64,000 nucleotides of DNA from Capsicum annuum (Eukaryota > Streptophyta > Magnoliopsida > Solanales > Solanaceae): NCBI RefSeq assembly GCF_002878395.1, contig NC_061118.1, forward strand, positions 132,177,769-132,241,768, read 5' to 3'. Below the pieces are notes generated by a model. It worked only from the letters and a program-made list of their open reading frames with translations, had not been told where the DNA came from and did no database searches. Positions 1 through 11,591 of this stretch are shown in pieces. Positions within the stretch are counted from its first letter, which is position 1. Each line of letters opens with the position of its first letter. Position numbers and translations under genes: made by a program.

Positions 1-1279
1 CCCCCTACATTCATTACAGTAGGTTGTCTTAAGACCTTTCTCTCACCACCCAAAGTGATGGTGTCCACCAGCTCGATCATATGCAATGGCCTCTCAAATA
101 GGGATGCTCTTGATAAATTAGAGGGTTGTGTTTTCATTTAGGAAACCAAGTTGGTATTATTATGAATTAACCCCAAATCTACTATACAGGACACCTCTAT
201 TGCATGATCGATACCCGATAGTACCATAAAGCTAGCAGCATTACATAGCTTTCGAACAAGGCAAGAGAAGAAGATACTCGTGAAGTCTCTGAAAGCTCTC
301 TCATAGATCTCATCAATAATGTATCATGCAAAATCTATGTCGTACCCCACCATAATGCTTTCCACCAGAATTGCTCATTCAAGGGTAAGTGAATTATCCA
401 CTCCTGTAGGGCCTAACTAGTTTTGCACAATAGATCACCAAAACTTACCTATAAAGTGCAAGGAGGACTTATTTATCTCTATTTTTCTACAACTCATGAG
501 GTATCAACCCCACTTTTAGCTATGTAGCTTGCAATCCAACTCAATATCTCTCACTTCTACTTTAGATCTTTTATTTTGGTTCTATTTTTTACCATCTCCA
601 TGCGGTAATTAAACACTATTATGCTTACCAGAACCTCATGTCCAGGCTTAAACAAAATGTACTGAATCATATGCTCAAAGATATCACCTTGTATACTCCG
701 AACCAATATGGCAGACAATAGAGGTTGGTCCTAAATCACTTCCCCTGAAATGTGATCAAGTCCACTGAAGCGGTATAAGAGGGATAAACTCATGAACCAA
801 CTTTGGACTGTAGCTTCCTTATGGTTCCCCCAATTAACCAAACATGTATTGATCAAACAATGCTTTTATCTCTAGAATCCTAGACAGATCAACTGTCTGA
901 ATATGAGGATCCTCTATAATAGTCCTCTTAAGTGAAACTCTCTCAGTTAGATTTGCATCTCTGTCGTAAATTAGTTTCATATCCGAAACAGACTACCTTC
1001 TATTTTACTAGACTGTGGCTGTCTGGGCCTTTTACTCAGCTAAGGGTAGCGTCAAATTATACGTGGAACTTTGTATCCTAGTACTAAAATTAGAGGCAGC
1101 GGCATTGTTCTCCTTACTATCACTAGGCTCAGATGATTCCTCTCTCTTTTTAGAATTGGGAGAAGTGTTTACCTTACTATAAGAGTCGCTAGAACCTGTG
1201 GCTGACATTGTGGGTTAACCTGTGGTGTTTCCTGAGCTGCAACTTGCTCCTTTGTTCATTGCCTCATACATGGAGGCAT
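1..1279 (-). pseudogene. Plant retrotransposon-associated ORF ('putative plant transposon protein'), copy 1, decayed
   Basis: Reading the minus strand from an MPP- start at 1279, there is a Ser/Glu-rich N-terminal stretch (about 1165-1090), then YSPKLVHEF near 790-815. Further on comes a block resembling the conserved core of the plant family often annotated as putative plant transposon protein: GKFW..., VDNSLTLE..AILVE, GYDIDFA, DEIYERAF and SCLVRKLC (about 450-240). Stops and frameshifts interrupt it throughout. The gene runs off the left edge, so its C-terminus is unseen. In Athila-type elements a gene of this kind lies downstream of integrase on the same strand, which fits its position left of element A. 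Its biochemical role is unknown. A second copy of the N-terminal part lies at 3103-3795. Family recognition is from motif memory. Confidence 0.6.
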
Positions 1280-1362
1280 AAGTTGGTATCATCATGCTCG
1301 ATAATATATTACTCCTGCGACCTATTGTTTTCCTTTTCAAAAGACTTATCTCAGAGTTTAGA

Positions 1363-3102
1363 TATAAGACCCCACAAAATCCTAATTATTTGAGTCCTTT
1401 AAAGCATACCAAAATAGGTCCCAGACTTAGTAAATTTCTGCTAAGTGTTAGGACTTAGTCATTTCTAAGGACCTCAAACTTTGAGGAATTTATTTATGAC
1501 CTTTTCGACCTTATAAAGTTAGTTTTTTAGTTAATTCATGATAAAAAAAGTCAATAGTACATCTCGGGTGAGTTTTGGAATTTTCGGACAAGTGTAAGGG
1601 CGTGTTTGAAACTCCAAAATAGTGGCTCAGGGCGATTAGCGTGCGGCACCCTGCCCAGTTCGATGTTGGGGGGAGCCCGCGATACAGCCTGCGACCCCCT
1701 AGCCAGTCCAGTCTGGGTAAATTCTACAGTTTTGTTCTGCATTTCTAAGGGAAAATAGGTTATTTTCCCTTCACCCAATAGCTCCATAACATGGGATTAA
1801 AGCCCCAAATAGCATAATTGCTCATTCTTTTCACAAAATCCTCTCAATAACAAGCCCTAGCTTCATCAAGTTCAAGAATATAATCTCAAGAACTCACCCC
1901 AATCTCCATGAAATTAACAATCAAGGTATGTTTGGTGTTCATCTATGGGTTCTTTTCACCCATAGATCCCAAGAATCCTTTTTAAAAATACATGATTGAG
2001 TTTTCATGAATTCCATGCTTCAAGATTAATTGTATTCATATTTATGATAGTGATAGTGATTAGGTTTCAATTCATGATTAATTATAAGTTTCCATGAAAT
2101 TAAAATAGTTTATGTGATGAATTATATGAATTGCATGCTAAACCCTTGAATTTGAAATTGTGTATTTTATTCATGATGTTCATGTGTTGGCCATTATCAT
2201 GTGAAATAATCCATGCTCCCCAGTGTTTGCTAAAATGACTATGTGAAGTAAATGGTGGAATCATGACATATCATTATATGGTCCCAATCATGTAAAAACT
2301 TATGCCCTACAATTGCTTGATAAATGTCTCTATAAATAAATTATGGACAAGTGTACATTGTTATGTTTCTCAAGATTATGCTATTCTTTACTCTTCATGC
2401 TATCGAGTCCTAGGGGTATCTAATACCCAAAAATCTTAGATGTTGACCTAGAGCTAAAGTTGTTACAGAATAGTCTTAGTAACATCACGATTTGTAGTAC
2501 TCATTCAGTACAGAACTCAGTCAAACTCAGTTAACTCAGTCCAGTTCAGTCAGTTAACACGATCAGTAATAGTTTAATCAAGCCTAGTACAGTTTAGAAA
2601 TTAGTTCAGTGTCTAATCAGTTAAGAGTAGGATTCATCATCGAGTGAACCCAAGGATGGGGACTCACCTACCAAAAAAGGGTGTAATCCTTAAAAGTAGT
2701 CCTTGCATTCCAGAACTACGTAGCCAACATAGGTTGAGACATCAATCTGCCAGTTAAGGGTTGATGAGGTGTCTTACCTGCCAGTTGAGGGTACCGTCAT
2801 TCTTATTCAGAGCACCTGCCAGATGAGGGTGAATCAACAACTTGTCTTTACCCATGGTATGGTACTAAAACTCTTCCAACTGGGGTTACAGGTTGGACCC
2901 CAATCAGTTCAGAGAGGGGCATGTCAGTTAGATGATTACCTCCTAAAGTTTTAGTTTCAAGCTCAGTATAGAACTCAGTTCAGTTCTATAGAATTAAGAC
3001 TATCAGACACAGCCACCCAGCTTAGTACAAAACTCAGTTCAGTTATACAGGATTAGGACTGTCAGACACAGTCACCCAATTATCAGAAATTTAGTTATCA
3101 AT
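1363..3102 (+). mobile_element. Truncated LTR of the C type (start kept, end missing)
   Basis: It begins TATAAGACCCC, matching the start of the element C LTRs (12415, 19001) apart from TG having become TA. It follows the same order of landmarks: the 'AATTCATGAT' block, a GC-rich block (about 1624-1700), the hairpin GGGTATCTAATACCC (2414-2428), then runs of CAGTTCAGT-like sequence and GTCAGACACAGTCACCC (about 3060). The last roughly 600 bases expected from the C LTRs, including the terminal TTACA, are absent. No partner LTR or internal region is in the window. It could be a truncated solo LTR or a remnant of a larger deletion. Confidence 0.75.
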
Positions 3103-3795
3103 AAAACTCGTGAACTAACTTTGGACTATAAGATTTAAGAGTCTCTCCTATCCATCCATGTCTGTATCTATTAAATATGGCCTTAATATCAGGGATCCCT
3201 CCCAAGTTAGTTGTCCAGATACGGGGTTCCTTAACTATGTTCTGTCTAAACCCACCCTGCTCTATCGGCTCAGTATCTCAATTATAGATATCCTTCATGT
3301 CCTATACACACCACCTCTTTTTTTGGGCCACAAGCATAGTGGAAGTGTGTGGAACCCTGTACCCTTGCACTTGAAGCTGATGAAGTACCATCCTCACTAG
3401 ATTTTGAAGACTCTACTCCCTCTTCAGATTGACGGGTATCCGTATCTCTTTTATTACTACCTGACTCAGCTAATTTTGCCCTATCCTCAGACTAGAGAGT
3501 GGTTGTGTCCTCCTCACTATCACCAGACTCTGATACTTCTTCCCCCTTATTAGATTGAGGAGAGACAGCTAAATGAGGTGGCAATATTTGAGCATTTCGT
3601 GTAATAGGATCTTATGGAGCCTCTTTCCTAGGAAGGGGCCATGTTGTGGTGCAAGCTAAGGTGTCAGTTGTATTGTAACGTTGGCTGCAGCTTTCTTCTA
3701 TGTTTGACATCATTTTTGGTGAGGTATCAATAGGCATCACCCAAGGATACTCTTTTGCTGGGGTCACCCTTTTTTTGCATTCCCTTTGGCGGCAT
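3103..3795 (-). pseudogene. Same transposon-associated ORF, copy 2, N-terminal part only
   Basis: The minus strand starts ATGCCGCCAAAG (MPPKG) at 3795. A Lys-rich stretch follows, then a Ser/Glu-rich region (about 3560-3500) that resembles 1165-1090 of copy 1, then YSPKLVHEF at about 3105-3135. It breaks off exactly where the LTR fragment 1363-3102 begins. Several frameshifts and stops are present. It lies downstream of the integrase of element A and in the same orientation, so it is probably the third gene of A. That the other copy restarts at its own MPP- codon shows the two are duplicates, not two halves of one interrupted gene. Confidence 0.5.
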
Positions 3796-3799
3796 CGTA

Positions 3800-5030
3800 C
3801 ATGTGTAGAGGAGTGTAAGTACATAGAACACATAACTAGGTAAACACTTACAAATATTTAAAACATGTAGGACATATTCATGAGTTCAGTCCACAACTAG
3901 TGTACTGGGTTCATGACTCATAAAAGTCAGACAAAACTTTTGAGCTTCGGAATCTCAGGTCTAATTCCCACAAGTCTAATCCATGACTCGTGAATCCAGT
4001 TCACAGATCTTGGATTGGACTTGTTAGTTCATACTTAAGAATAACACAAAGCTCCAATTTCTTGAATTCAATTGCTAATAATTTCACCCAATCAGTTTAG
4101 ATTCGATCAAATGTCATAACTCTACCCATTTAGTTTATATTGGTTCAATTTTAGGGAATATGAAATCATGATTTTAACCTTACTTTGGCAATGGAGAAAC
4201 AAACCTAAAAGAATTTAGAGAGTATGCACATACCTTAGCATTGATGATGATTTCAAATAATAAACAAAGAAATTTCTCAATTAGGAGCCTCTTATGCATG
4301 GGGATCAGGGTTTTGGTTGGTTTGATTATCGTGAAGATGTAGTAGGGTTTTTTTGAATGAGAAAGGAGGGAAATATATGTTTTTAGTGTTTGAGTTTATG
4401 TAGGATTTGTTTTGTTTTATTTTTTGAATTGGGTTTAGGGTTCGTTTAACGGAAAGGGTTGAGTTTTAGGATTTGTAGGTTGGGTCACGTTGACCTCTTA
4501 ATTTAATTGAAAATTTAGGGTAAATTACTTAACTAGCCCATAAAATTGACCCATGATTCATAGGTATGATTTATTACCCTTTAGTTAGGCTCGTGGGTCA
4601 TGATCTGAGACCCAAGCCATCGTCTAATTTCCATGACTCAACCCACGACCCATAGGTATGGTTTACAACCCATGGGCTGAATTTGTAGGTCATATTCTGA
4701 GGGACGGAATTTCACTCTGATTTTCATGAGTTGGGTCTATATTTCATGGACTTAAGTCACAACTCGTAGACGCTATTTGTGAGCAGAGCTTGACTGTTCT
4801 AATTTTCTAAGTTTTCCTTACGTCAGTGATTCCTGTGTGCTTTTTTCCCTTAGAAAAAAACAAAGTTAATACTAACACCATGAGTTGCCTCCTAAGCAGC
4901 GCTTAATTTAACATCATGACATGACATTACTATGTTAGTAACACAGACTTCACCAACAAGCCTATGGGTAGCCTCCCATAAAATGTTTGATTTAACATCG
5001 TAGCATGACCCATATCTCTTGACTACTCAA
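3800..5030. other. Non-coding spacer of element A
   Basis: AT-rich sequence between the integrase remnant and the transposon-associated ORF. There is no reading frame I recognise. Several short motifs around 'catgactcgtgaatccagttcac' and 'acccacgacccatagg' recur imperfectly (about 3890-4020 and 4540-4770), which suggests low-grade local repetition. In the minus-strand direction it would be the leader of the downstream ORF. Confidence 0.5.
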
Positions 5031-5039
5031 ACTTCATCA

Positions 5040-6200
5040 AGGCTCAATTCCATACATAACTTAATCTCTTTTGTATATCTGATGTAGTGCTTAATACATT
5101 GTCTGTTCACCTTGAATGGTACATACCATCTCATTGTATCTCGATTGCACCATATGGAAATACCCTTACCATGGTGAATAATCTAGACCATCTTCAACTT
5201 GCCAAGAAATAAGCATTGTCTCAAATTATATAGCCAAAACTAAATCACCGGGTTTGAATTATCTTTGTTTAATTTTTCTGTCATGGTACAGTTTCATCCT
5301 TTTCTTGTTCAAGGCTGAACTCTCATATGAATGGAGGCAGAACTCATCCATCTAATTTTTCTTCTCCAATCGTAAGTGTGCAACATCACTCCATTCAAAA
5401 TTTAATTTTTTCAGTGCCCATAGTGCCTTATACTCAAGTCGACCGACAAGTAGCACGCGTTTCCATATACAAGCTGATGTGGAGATTCACTATAGGAGTT
5501 TATATGTTTACGATAGTCCTATAATACATCATTTAGGTTTCTAGACCTTCTATTGGCATTCGCGGTTTTTGCCAGAATAGACTTTATAGTTTGATTGGAG
5601 ACCTTTACTCGCCCACTTGTTTGAGTATGGTAAGGTGTTGCCACATTATGATTCACACCATATTTCTCAAGTAAGGCATTAAAAATATGATTGCAAAAGT
5701 GTGAGCCTCCATTACTAGTAACTGCTCGAGGTGTACTAAACTTGGATGAAATATTCTTTTTTAAGAATGTTGTATCGCTCTTACCTTCATTGTTTGGAAG
5801 CACAATTTCTTCCACCCACTTTGAAATATAGTCAACAACCACCAAGATATACTTCATCCCATGTGAACTCACAAATGGGCCCATAAAATCGATACCCCAA
5901 GGATTGGCATCATAGGGAGCTCATACCTTCATGAAAATATTACATTGCTTTTGGCATTGCCTAGAAGAACTAGCATAATCATGTGCGTCCTTATAGGTAG
6001 TAGGCCAATAGTAACCACATTGCAAGATTTTGTGCGAGTACCTTCATGATAACACCCACCCAAGGATGAATGACATGACTCTAAAATACTCATCTTTTCT
6101 ACCTCGAGAATATACCTCCTAGTTACACCATCAGCACACACTCGCTCATCCCAAAAGAACTTTCTCACCTCATGCATAAATCACTTGCGTTGTTGAAACA
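5040..6200 (-). pseudogene. Element A integrase remnant
   Basis: Zinc-finger region (about 6150-5940): VCADGVTRRYI, then HSS..GG.. and a decayed distal Cys pair. Catalytic core (about 5905-5520): the first Asp is kept in [11 protein letters not shown], followed by [14 protein letters not shown]. The second Asp is changed to Asn (SNGGSHFCN, codon 5711-5713) and the catalytic Glu to Lys (GRVKVSNQ, codon 5603-5605). C-terminal remnant at about 5230-5050 (RWYVPFKVNRQ.IKHY). At least three frames are used, with stops. The enzyme would insert element cDNA into chromosomal DNA; this copy cannot be active. The GPF..S.G.KYILV.VDY.SKWVE signature favours the Athila/Tat side of Ty3/gypsy over chromoviruses, and no chromodomain is seen. 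Confidence 0.8.
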
Positions 6201-6209
6201 ACATAGCTT

Positions 6210-7570
6210 TTGAGATGAGATCATTAGCCAAATAGTTGGAAAAGTCTGTAAACCAAGGGATTTAGTCTTGTTCTACCACTAAGACCTACTCATTTGAAAA
6301 ATTATCATCAATCTCAAGCTCATCCCCAAGTTTTAGCATTGTTTCCTCCTCTAGGCGTGACAAATAGTCAGCTACTTGGTTTTTGGTACCTTTTTAATCC
6401 TTAACCTAAAAATCAAATTCTTACAGCAAAAGTACCCATCGAATCAACCTCGACTTTGCATTTTTCTTTTCCATGAGATATCTAAGAGCTACATTGTCAG
6501 TGTGCATAATGACTTTGGTTCCAATCAAGTAGGACCAGAATTTTTCAAAGTTAAACACCACTACAAAAAACTCTTGTTCGATCACTGTATGATTTTTATA
6601 TGCAAGATTTAGTGCTTTGATGGCATAGTAGATGGGATGAAGTATTTTTTCTTACCTTTGACCTAGGACTTCTCTTAATGCCACACCACTAGCATCACCA
6701 TCACTTCAAACGGAAAGGTCTAATCAAGAGACACAATAATGGAAGTTGAAGTCAACCGCTCTTTTAATCACTCAAAAGCCTTAAGGAAAGCATTATCAAA
6801 CAAATTTCACCTCCTTTTCTTTCAATTTACACAATGGATTTGAAATTTTAGAGATGTCCTTTATAAATCGCCTATATAAACTTGCATGACCCAAGAAACT
6901 CCCAAATACCCTTCACGAAAATTGGTGGAGACAATTTGTCAATCACCTCAATCTTAGCCTTGTCAACTTCTATCACAGTTTTTAGAAATTTGGTGCCCAA
7001 GCACTATTCCTTCCTTGACCATAAAGTGACACTTCTCCCAATTAAGCACTAAGTTACACTCGTCACATCTTTGTAAAGTGTTGGATAAATAAACCAAGAA
7101 ATTATCAAATGATTCACCCATAACTGAAAAATCATCCATGAAAACCTAAATAGTGTCCTTCACCATGTCATAAAAAATGGATATCATGTAATGGTGAAAG
7201 GTTGCGGGAGCATTTCAAAGACTAAAGGGCATACTTTTACATACAAACGTCCTATATGGACAAGTGAAAGTGAATCCTCTTGGTCCTTGGGAGAAATAAA
7301 AATCTAATTATACCTCGAATAACCATCAAGAAAACAACACCATCCTCTATCTACAAGATGTTCTAGCATCTGATCCAAAAATATTATAGAAAAATGGTAC
7401 TTCTGGGTCCATGTATTCAGCTTCATGTCATCAATGCATACTCGCCATCTAGTGACTAGTCTCATAGGAACTAACTTATTTTTATTATTGGGAACTACAG
7501 TGATTCCAACTTTTTTAGCCCACACTGAACCAGGCTCACCTATTTGTTATCGATAAGTGAATAAACTATA
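6210..7570 (-). pseudogene. Element A reverse transcriptase-RNase H remnant
   Basis: RT N-terminal palm motifs at 7525-7304: VGITVVPNN, RWRVCIDDMKLN, FLDQMLEHL and FLDGYSRYN. The catalytic FMDD box is intact as VFMDDFSVMG at about 7120-7145. Connection region with FLGTKFLKTVIEVDKAKIEVI near 7010-6950. RNase H end with KGTKNQVADYLSRLEEE at about 6395-6345. Frameshifts separate these blocks and stops are common. The enzyme copies element RNA into DNA and removes the RNA strand. Motif order and spacing are normal for Ty3/gypsy, so the decay is by point mutation and small indels, not by large deletion. Confidence 0.8.
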
Positions 7571-8218
7571 CCTACACCTAACTACTTAATGATTTCCTTC
7601 TTCACAATGATTTCCTTCTTCATAACCTTTTTCATAAGTGGATTCAATCTATGCTAATTCTCAATGCGAGGTATGTATTTTGACTCAAGCTAAATTTTGT
7701 GAGTACAAATTTTGGGTGGAATTCTAACCATGTTAGCAATGGTCCAGCCATTAGCCCTCTTAAACCTCTACAAAACTAATACTAAAGCCTCAACCTACCA
7801 CTCTAATAAATCTGATGCAATGATAATCGATAAGGTATTGTTAGCCCCCTAGAATGCATAACGCAAACAAGAGGGAAAGGCCTTGAATTTCGAAACTAGT
7901 GGCTTCTCAATAGATGATTTAATTGGCAGGGTTGCTCTATTTATTTTTTATATCAAGGTTTAACTTCTTTGGTGCATAAGTGTATGAACCTCTACCAACA
8001 AGTGTATTCACCATCTCAATATACCCATTAGTATCATCACTATCCAAATTCATTATCACAGCTGTGAGTGCCTCAAGACTATGTCACTTATCAATTGGTG
8101 CTTCTAATGTATTTCTATCTAAAGTGTCTATCACCGAAACCAAATGAATATCCTTTGGCTACTTCATCGATTGACATATATTATAAGTAACTTGCTCATC
8201 ATTAAGTCTGAACTTCAT

Positions 8219-8530
8219 CTATCCCATATTTATATCAACCAATGCCCTATCTATGTCTAGGAAAGACCCTTCCAATATGATAGAGACCTCAAAGTCAACC
8301 TCATAATCAAGAATCATAAAATCAGCTAGAAATAAAAAAGATAATACCTTTACCAAAATATTACACAAGATACTGATGGGTTTTATCATCGTATAATCTG
8401 CCATCAAAAGTCTCATAAAGGTTAGTTTACCTGACCCTAACTCTAATTTCATATAGAAGACTACCGGCATCAAGTTAATGCTAGGATCACATAAGGCTCG
8501 TGTAAAATTTGAAAATCTAATAGTATAAGG
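8219..8530 (-). pseudogene. Element A aspartic protease remnant
   Basis: Reads RALCDPSINLMPVVFYMKLELG, then ADYTMIKP, ADFMILDYEVDFEVSIILEGSFLDIDRALVDI. This matches the retropepsin-like segment of Athila/Tat polyproteins, where ILD..VD.EVPIILGRPFL is typical. The expected active site around C-D-x-G-A-S has lost two residues (here CDPS), so the catalytic Asp-x-Gly triad is broken. In an intact element it would cleave the Gag-Pol polyprotein. It lies between gag and RT as expected. Confidence 0.7.
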
Positions 8531-8978
8531 AATGGTGAATGCTCTTGGATCTTACTTCTTTTTAACTAAAAGACCGCCCTTTTCTTTATAATCAACTTTC
8601 CTCCTCCAATTACCATCATTCTCTCTAGTCTTATACCTACACATGTCTTTATAATAGTTCTGAGCTTGATTCTCTTACGTTGAGTTTCAATTTTCTTGAT
8701 TAGAACCTTTATTCTTGGCTTGAAAACACATTATATCTCTATTAAGATTCTTAGTTTCTTCTTCAGAATTTAGGTTTTCATGTCTAGAAGTCTTATCGTG
8801 TGCACCCACTATATCACTTTTTTTACTCCAACTACCACAAATTTCTTAGAAAGCAAGCCAATCTCAGTCTTTAGCTATCCACCTCTTGAGCCATTGTCTT
8901 ATCTAATGCTCTCTGCTTGTTGGAGGCACCAATTAAGTAAGTACCAGCTGATCTATCTGTCTCCTGAGTATACCATCC

Positions 8979-9560
8979 TCAATTAGTTTTAGTAATTTGG
9001 TCTAAGATTATAGAAGGATGCTCCCATCGTAGACTCATGAAGGTTACACTTGTGATAGTGTCTTCAAAAACCTTAGTATTAGCATTTACGGCTTTATAGA
9101 ATATCTCAAGAAAGTTTGTACCCATGATTCTGTGATTTGGAATATTCTGAAGCTTTTTCATGAACCTTAACCATGTCTTATATAGTGGATCTAAATACAA
9201 CTACTGAAAATTATAGATCTCATCTTTCAATTGCAACATTGTAGAGAGTGGAAAAATTAATCTAGAACTAAGGTCTCAACTCATTCCAAGAGGTGATAGA
9301 CCCATAAGTTAGCTCACCTAACCACAAAGTCACCTTTTTCATCAAAGAGGATGGGAATAACCTCAGTCGTATAACTTCTTGACTTACCCCATGAATATTA
9401 TATAAAGTGCAGATCCATATGAAATTCATAATGTGCATATTTTCATCATCAAAAGGTAGTCCAACGAACATCCCCTTCAAATTTAGAAACTAAATCATAC
9501 ATTTGTAATATCAAATTTGGTACCTTAGAACAATACTGGAGGAATAATTGCACATATTTC
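8979..9560 (-). pseudogene. Element A gag remnant
   Basis: Two frames together give a recognisable gag core. The first has VGLPFDDENMHIMNF.WICT, then SQEVIRLRLFPSSLMKKVTLWL and GSITSW (9480-9268). The second has LYKTWLRFMKKLQNIPNH and FYKAVNANTKVFEDT (9200-8979). A short N-terminal extension with TKFDITN is visible to about 9550. Gag forms the virus-like particle that packages element RNA. The N-terminus and the spacer to the protease (8530-8978) are too decayed to define. No zinc knuckle was found. Confidence 0.7.
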
Positions 9561-10057
9561 AATTAGCTTAATATATCCAGAGTCTTTTTTCTAGATCATC
9601 ATACACTAGCAAATATTGTTAGATGAGTTTTTGTCCTCTGTTTCTTCTTATTCTCCACCTTACATCAAGTTCAGCTAGATGACTTTCTCTCCCTTTCTAG
9701 ATCTTTCTTCACTGGTTGCTCGTCGAGTAGCCGCTTTCCTAGTATTTTTGTGAGCTATTAAGTGAGTGGTAACTTTCCCTAAAGTTTATGTAACATCACG
9801 TAGAAGTGGTTAATTCAATTTTGGGTCATCATGAACCCCTTCAAGCAGGGCTTCTTGATCATAAGCTCCTTTTTTTCTCCATCTTTTGATTATGCATTAG
9901 AGTCTTCTCAAGTTCAGGATCAAATGGAATCAGAGGATTTCTTTGACTTCAAGTGATAGGCATACAGCAGTGTGTGCCATAAAATAGTAGAAAACCAAAA
10001 ACCAACAAACAAAACCAATAACTTCAACAAACTTGATCTATCAATTCATAACCATAT
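9561..10057. other. Decayed 5' leader and gag N-terminus of element A
   Basis: No open frame of note on either strand. By position between the PBS and the gag core it should hold the leader and the first codons of gag, but I cannot place the start. Confidence 0.4.
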
Positions 10058-10080
10058 TCCTCGACTATAGTGCCCAAATT
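10058..10080 (-). other. Primer-binding site of element A
   Basis: On the minus strand, directly after the LTR end, the sequence is AATTTGGGCACTATAGTCGA. It lines up with the AATTTGGCGCCGTTGCCGGG type of site seen in Athila-group elements, which is usually attributed to tRNA-Asp, with one extra G and several changes. The position and the preceding LTR end (...GTCATCA) support it. Confidence 0.55.
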
Positions 10081-10588
10081 TGATGACGCCTAAATTATAT
10101 CTCTCAAAAGTATAAAGTGGTTCTTGGTAAAATATAAAATCCAACTAGGTTGGGGTCAATCCCATGAGAAATAGCTCAAAATTTTGTCAAGAGTTTGTCT
10201 ATGTAACAGGAAATTAAGGAAATAAAAAGGGGGGTTTTGTAAAAGTAAATTGTAATGGTAACAATTATTGGTTAATTAGATTGAGACCAACATGAGATGA
10301 GAACTAGGATTGTGATCCTCATGACTTCATAACTCCACAGGATATTTTTTCTCATAAACTATCTTGATGCCTTACATGTAAAATCTAACAAGATATGTAT
10401 CACCTAACCATCTCTCGACCTTGGTTAAATAAATTTCACTCACATTTTCTTGAACTTAGAGCGTCTTATTACTAACCCTTGTTCTGTGATCTAAAATTAA
10501 CTATCTCGATTAAGGCTCAAGTTAATTAGATGACGGTTGGTAGCTTTAAATTTTTATTTTTATCTCCTTTTTCCAATCTCTACCTATC
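10081..10588 (-). mobile_element. Element A 5' LTR, proximal part
   Basis: On the minus strand the LTR ends ...GGCGTCATCA at 10081, next to the PBS. Its inner part includes a block reading GGGATTGACCCCAACCTAGTT on the minus strand (10142-10162), a stretch I associate with the 3' part of Athila-type LTRs. It is interrupted at 10588 by element B and resumes at 29752. Confidence 0.6.
10584..10588. repeat. Target-site duplication of element B (CTATC)
   Basis: CTATC sits immediately left of B's LTR start (TGTAACACCC) and again at 29747-29751, directly after B's right LTR end (...GGTATTACA). Caution: the bases just inside the left LTR (22295-22299) also read CTATC, so one coincidence is involved. 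Confidence 0.75.
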
Positions 10589-11488
10589 TGTAACACCCTA
10601 AAAATGGGTCTTGAGATGTCACACGGTGCTCAAGACTATGAGTAGCCTTAAGCTAACCCTGTAAAACTTCTACTAAATCTGAAACTCATAATAGAGAAAT
10701 ATAGATATATAATCAAAGCTAAAATGCAGAAGTCTTTCTGATCTAAGCTGAAATTATCTGAACATAATATCTTAAAATACTTGACTTAGAAGTATGGACA
10801 ATAAATACTGGAAATCTGAATTATAAATAGCAACCTGACAGGCCTCTACTACAAATAACTAGAGAGCCACTGGGATAAACCCCCAGCTGACTCAAACTAA
10901 CTGAAAATACTGAATCAACTACTTTAATAAGATGAAAAACTAAATAACTGGGTCTCCGAACTATGAGGGCTCACCAACAGTGGAATATAGATAGAGATGC
11001 TCAAAATCACTCATGCTGCTGAAACTAAGCACCTGAACCTACATTATTAAACAATGTAGCACATAGACATATATATGGATCAGTACTTCTGAAATGTACT
11101 GAGAATGTGGGGGTGAATGCATAAGTAAAACAATACCCCAAAGATAATATAAACTTGTAAAGAATGCATGCTAAGTATAGATGACTCACATTAGCTTGAA
11201 TAACTGTAAACTAAGAATCACAGTCATAAGTAGTAAGGCATGTTATATAAATCTTGCGAGTCATAACATTTAGTTTCTAAAAGTTGTACTTCTATTCTAT
11301 CTTTAAATCATGCTGACTAAGTGTAAAAAGGACTCACTTTTATATCTGTAAACTGAAAGCTGAAATCTCATAGCTAATTTCTTATGTAAAGAAATATCTG
11401 AATAAAGCTGTGAGCCTTTACACTTAGTTTCTAAAAGCTTTTCTGTTAGGATTACTCTTTTCTATAGAGAGGTTCTTCTAACCGACAT

Positions 11489-11591
11489 ACACTATATGAG
11501 CTATCATAGTGTCCAACATCTAGTTCCCTTATGGGAAAACCTCATGTTGGGGAGAGGTGTCATACTCTTGCCAAGGAGTATAACCTAAGCT
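11489..11591 (-). other. Stem-loop cluster in element B 3' LTR
   Basis: Inverted repeats in order on the plus strand: ACACTAT(11489)/ATAGTGT(11506); CCAACAT(11513)/ATGTTGG(11544); TTCCC(11524)/GGGAA(11533); ACCTC(11539)/GAGGT(11554); ATACTC(11572)/GAGTAT(11586). The second and fourth cross each other in pseudoknot-like topology. The same cluster occurs at 28180-28277, 40348-40449 and 46675-46763, with compensatory changes in the second stem. A structural role in element RNA is inference. Confidence 0.6.

Noticed and set aside
7536..7700. Local duplication 'GATTTCCTTCTTCA' (7591 and 7607)
   Set aside because: A 16-base slip duplication inside A's decayed pol; ordinary small tandem duplication.
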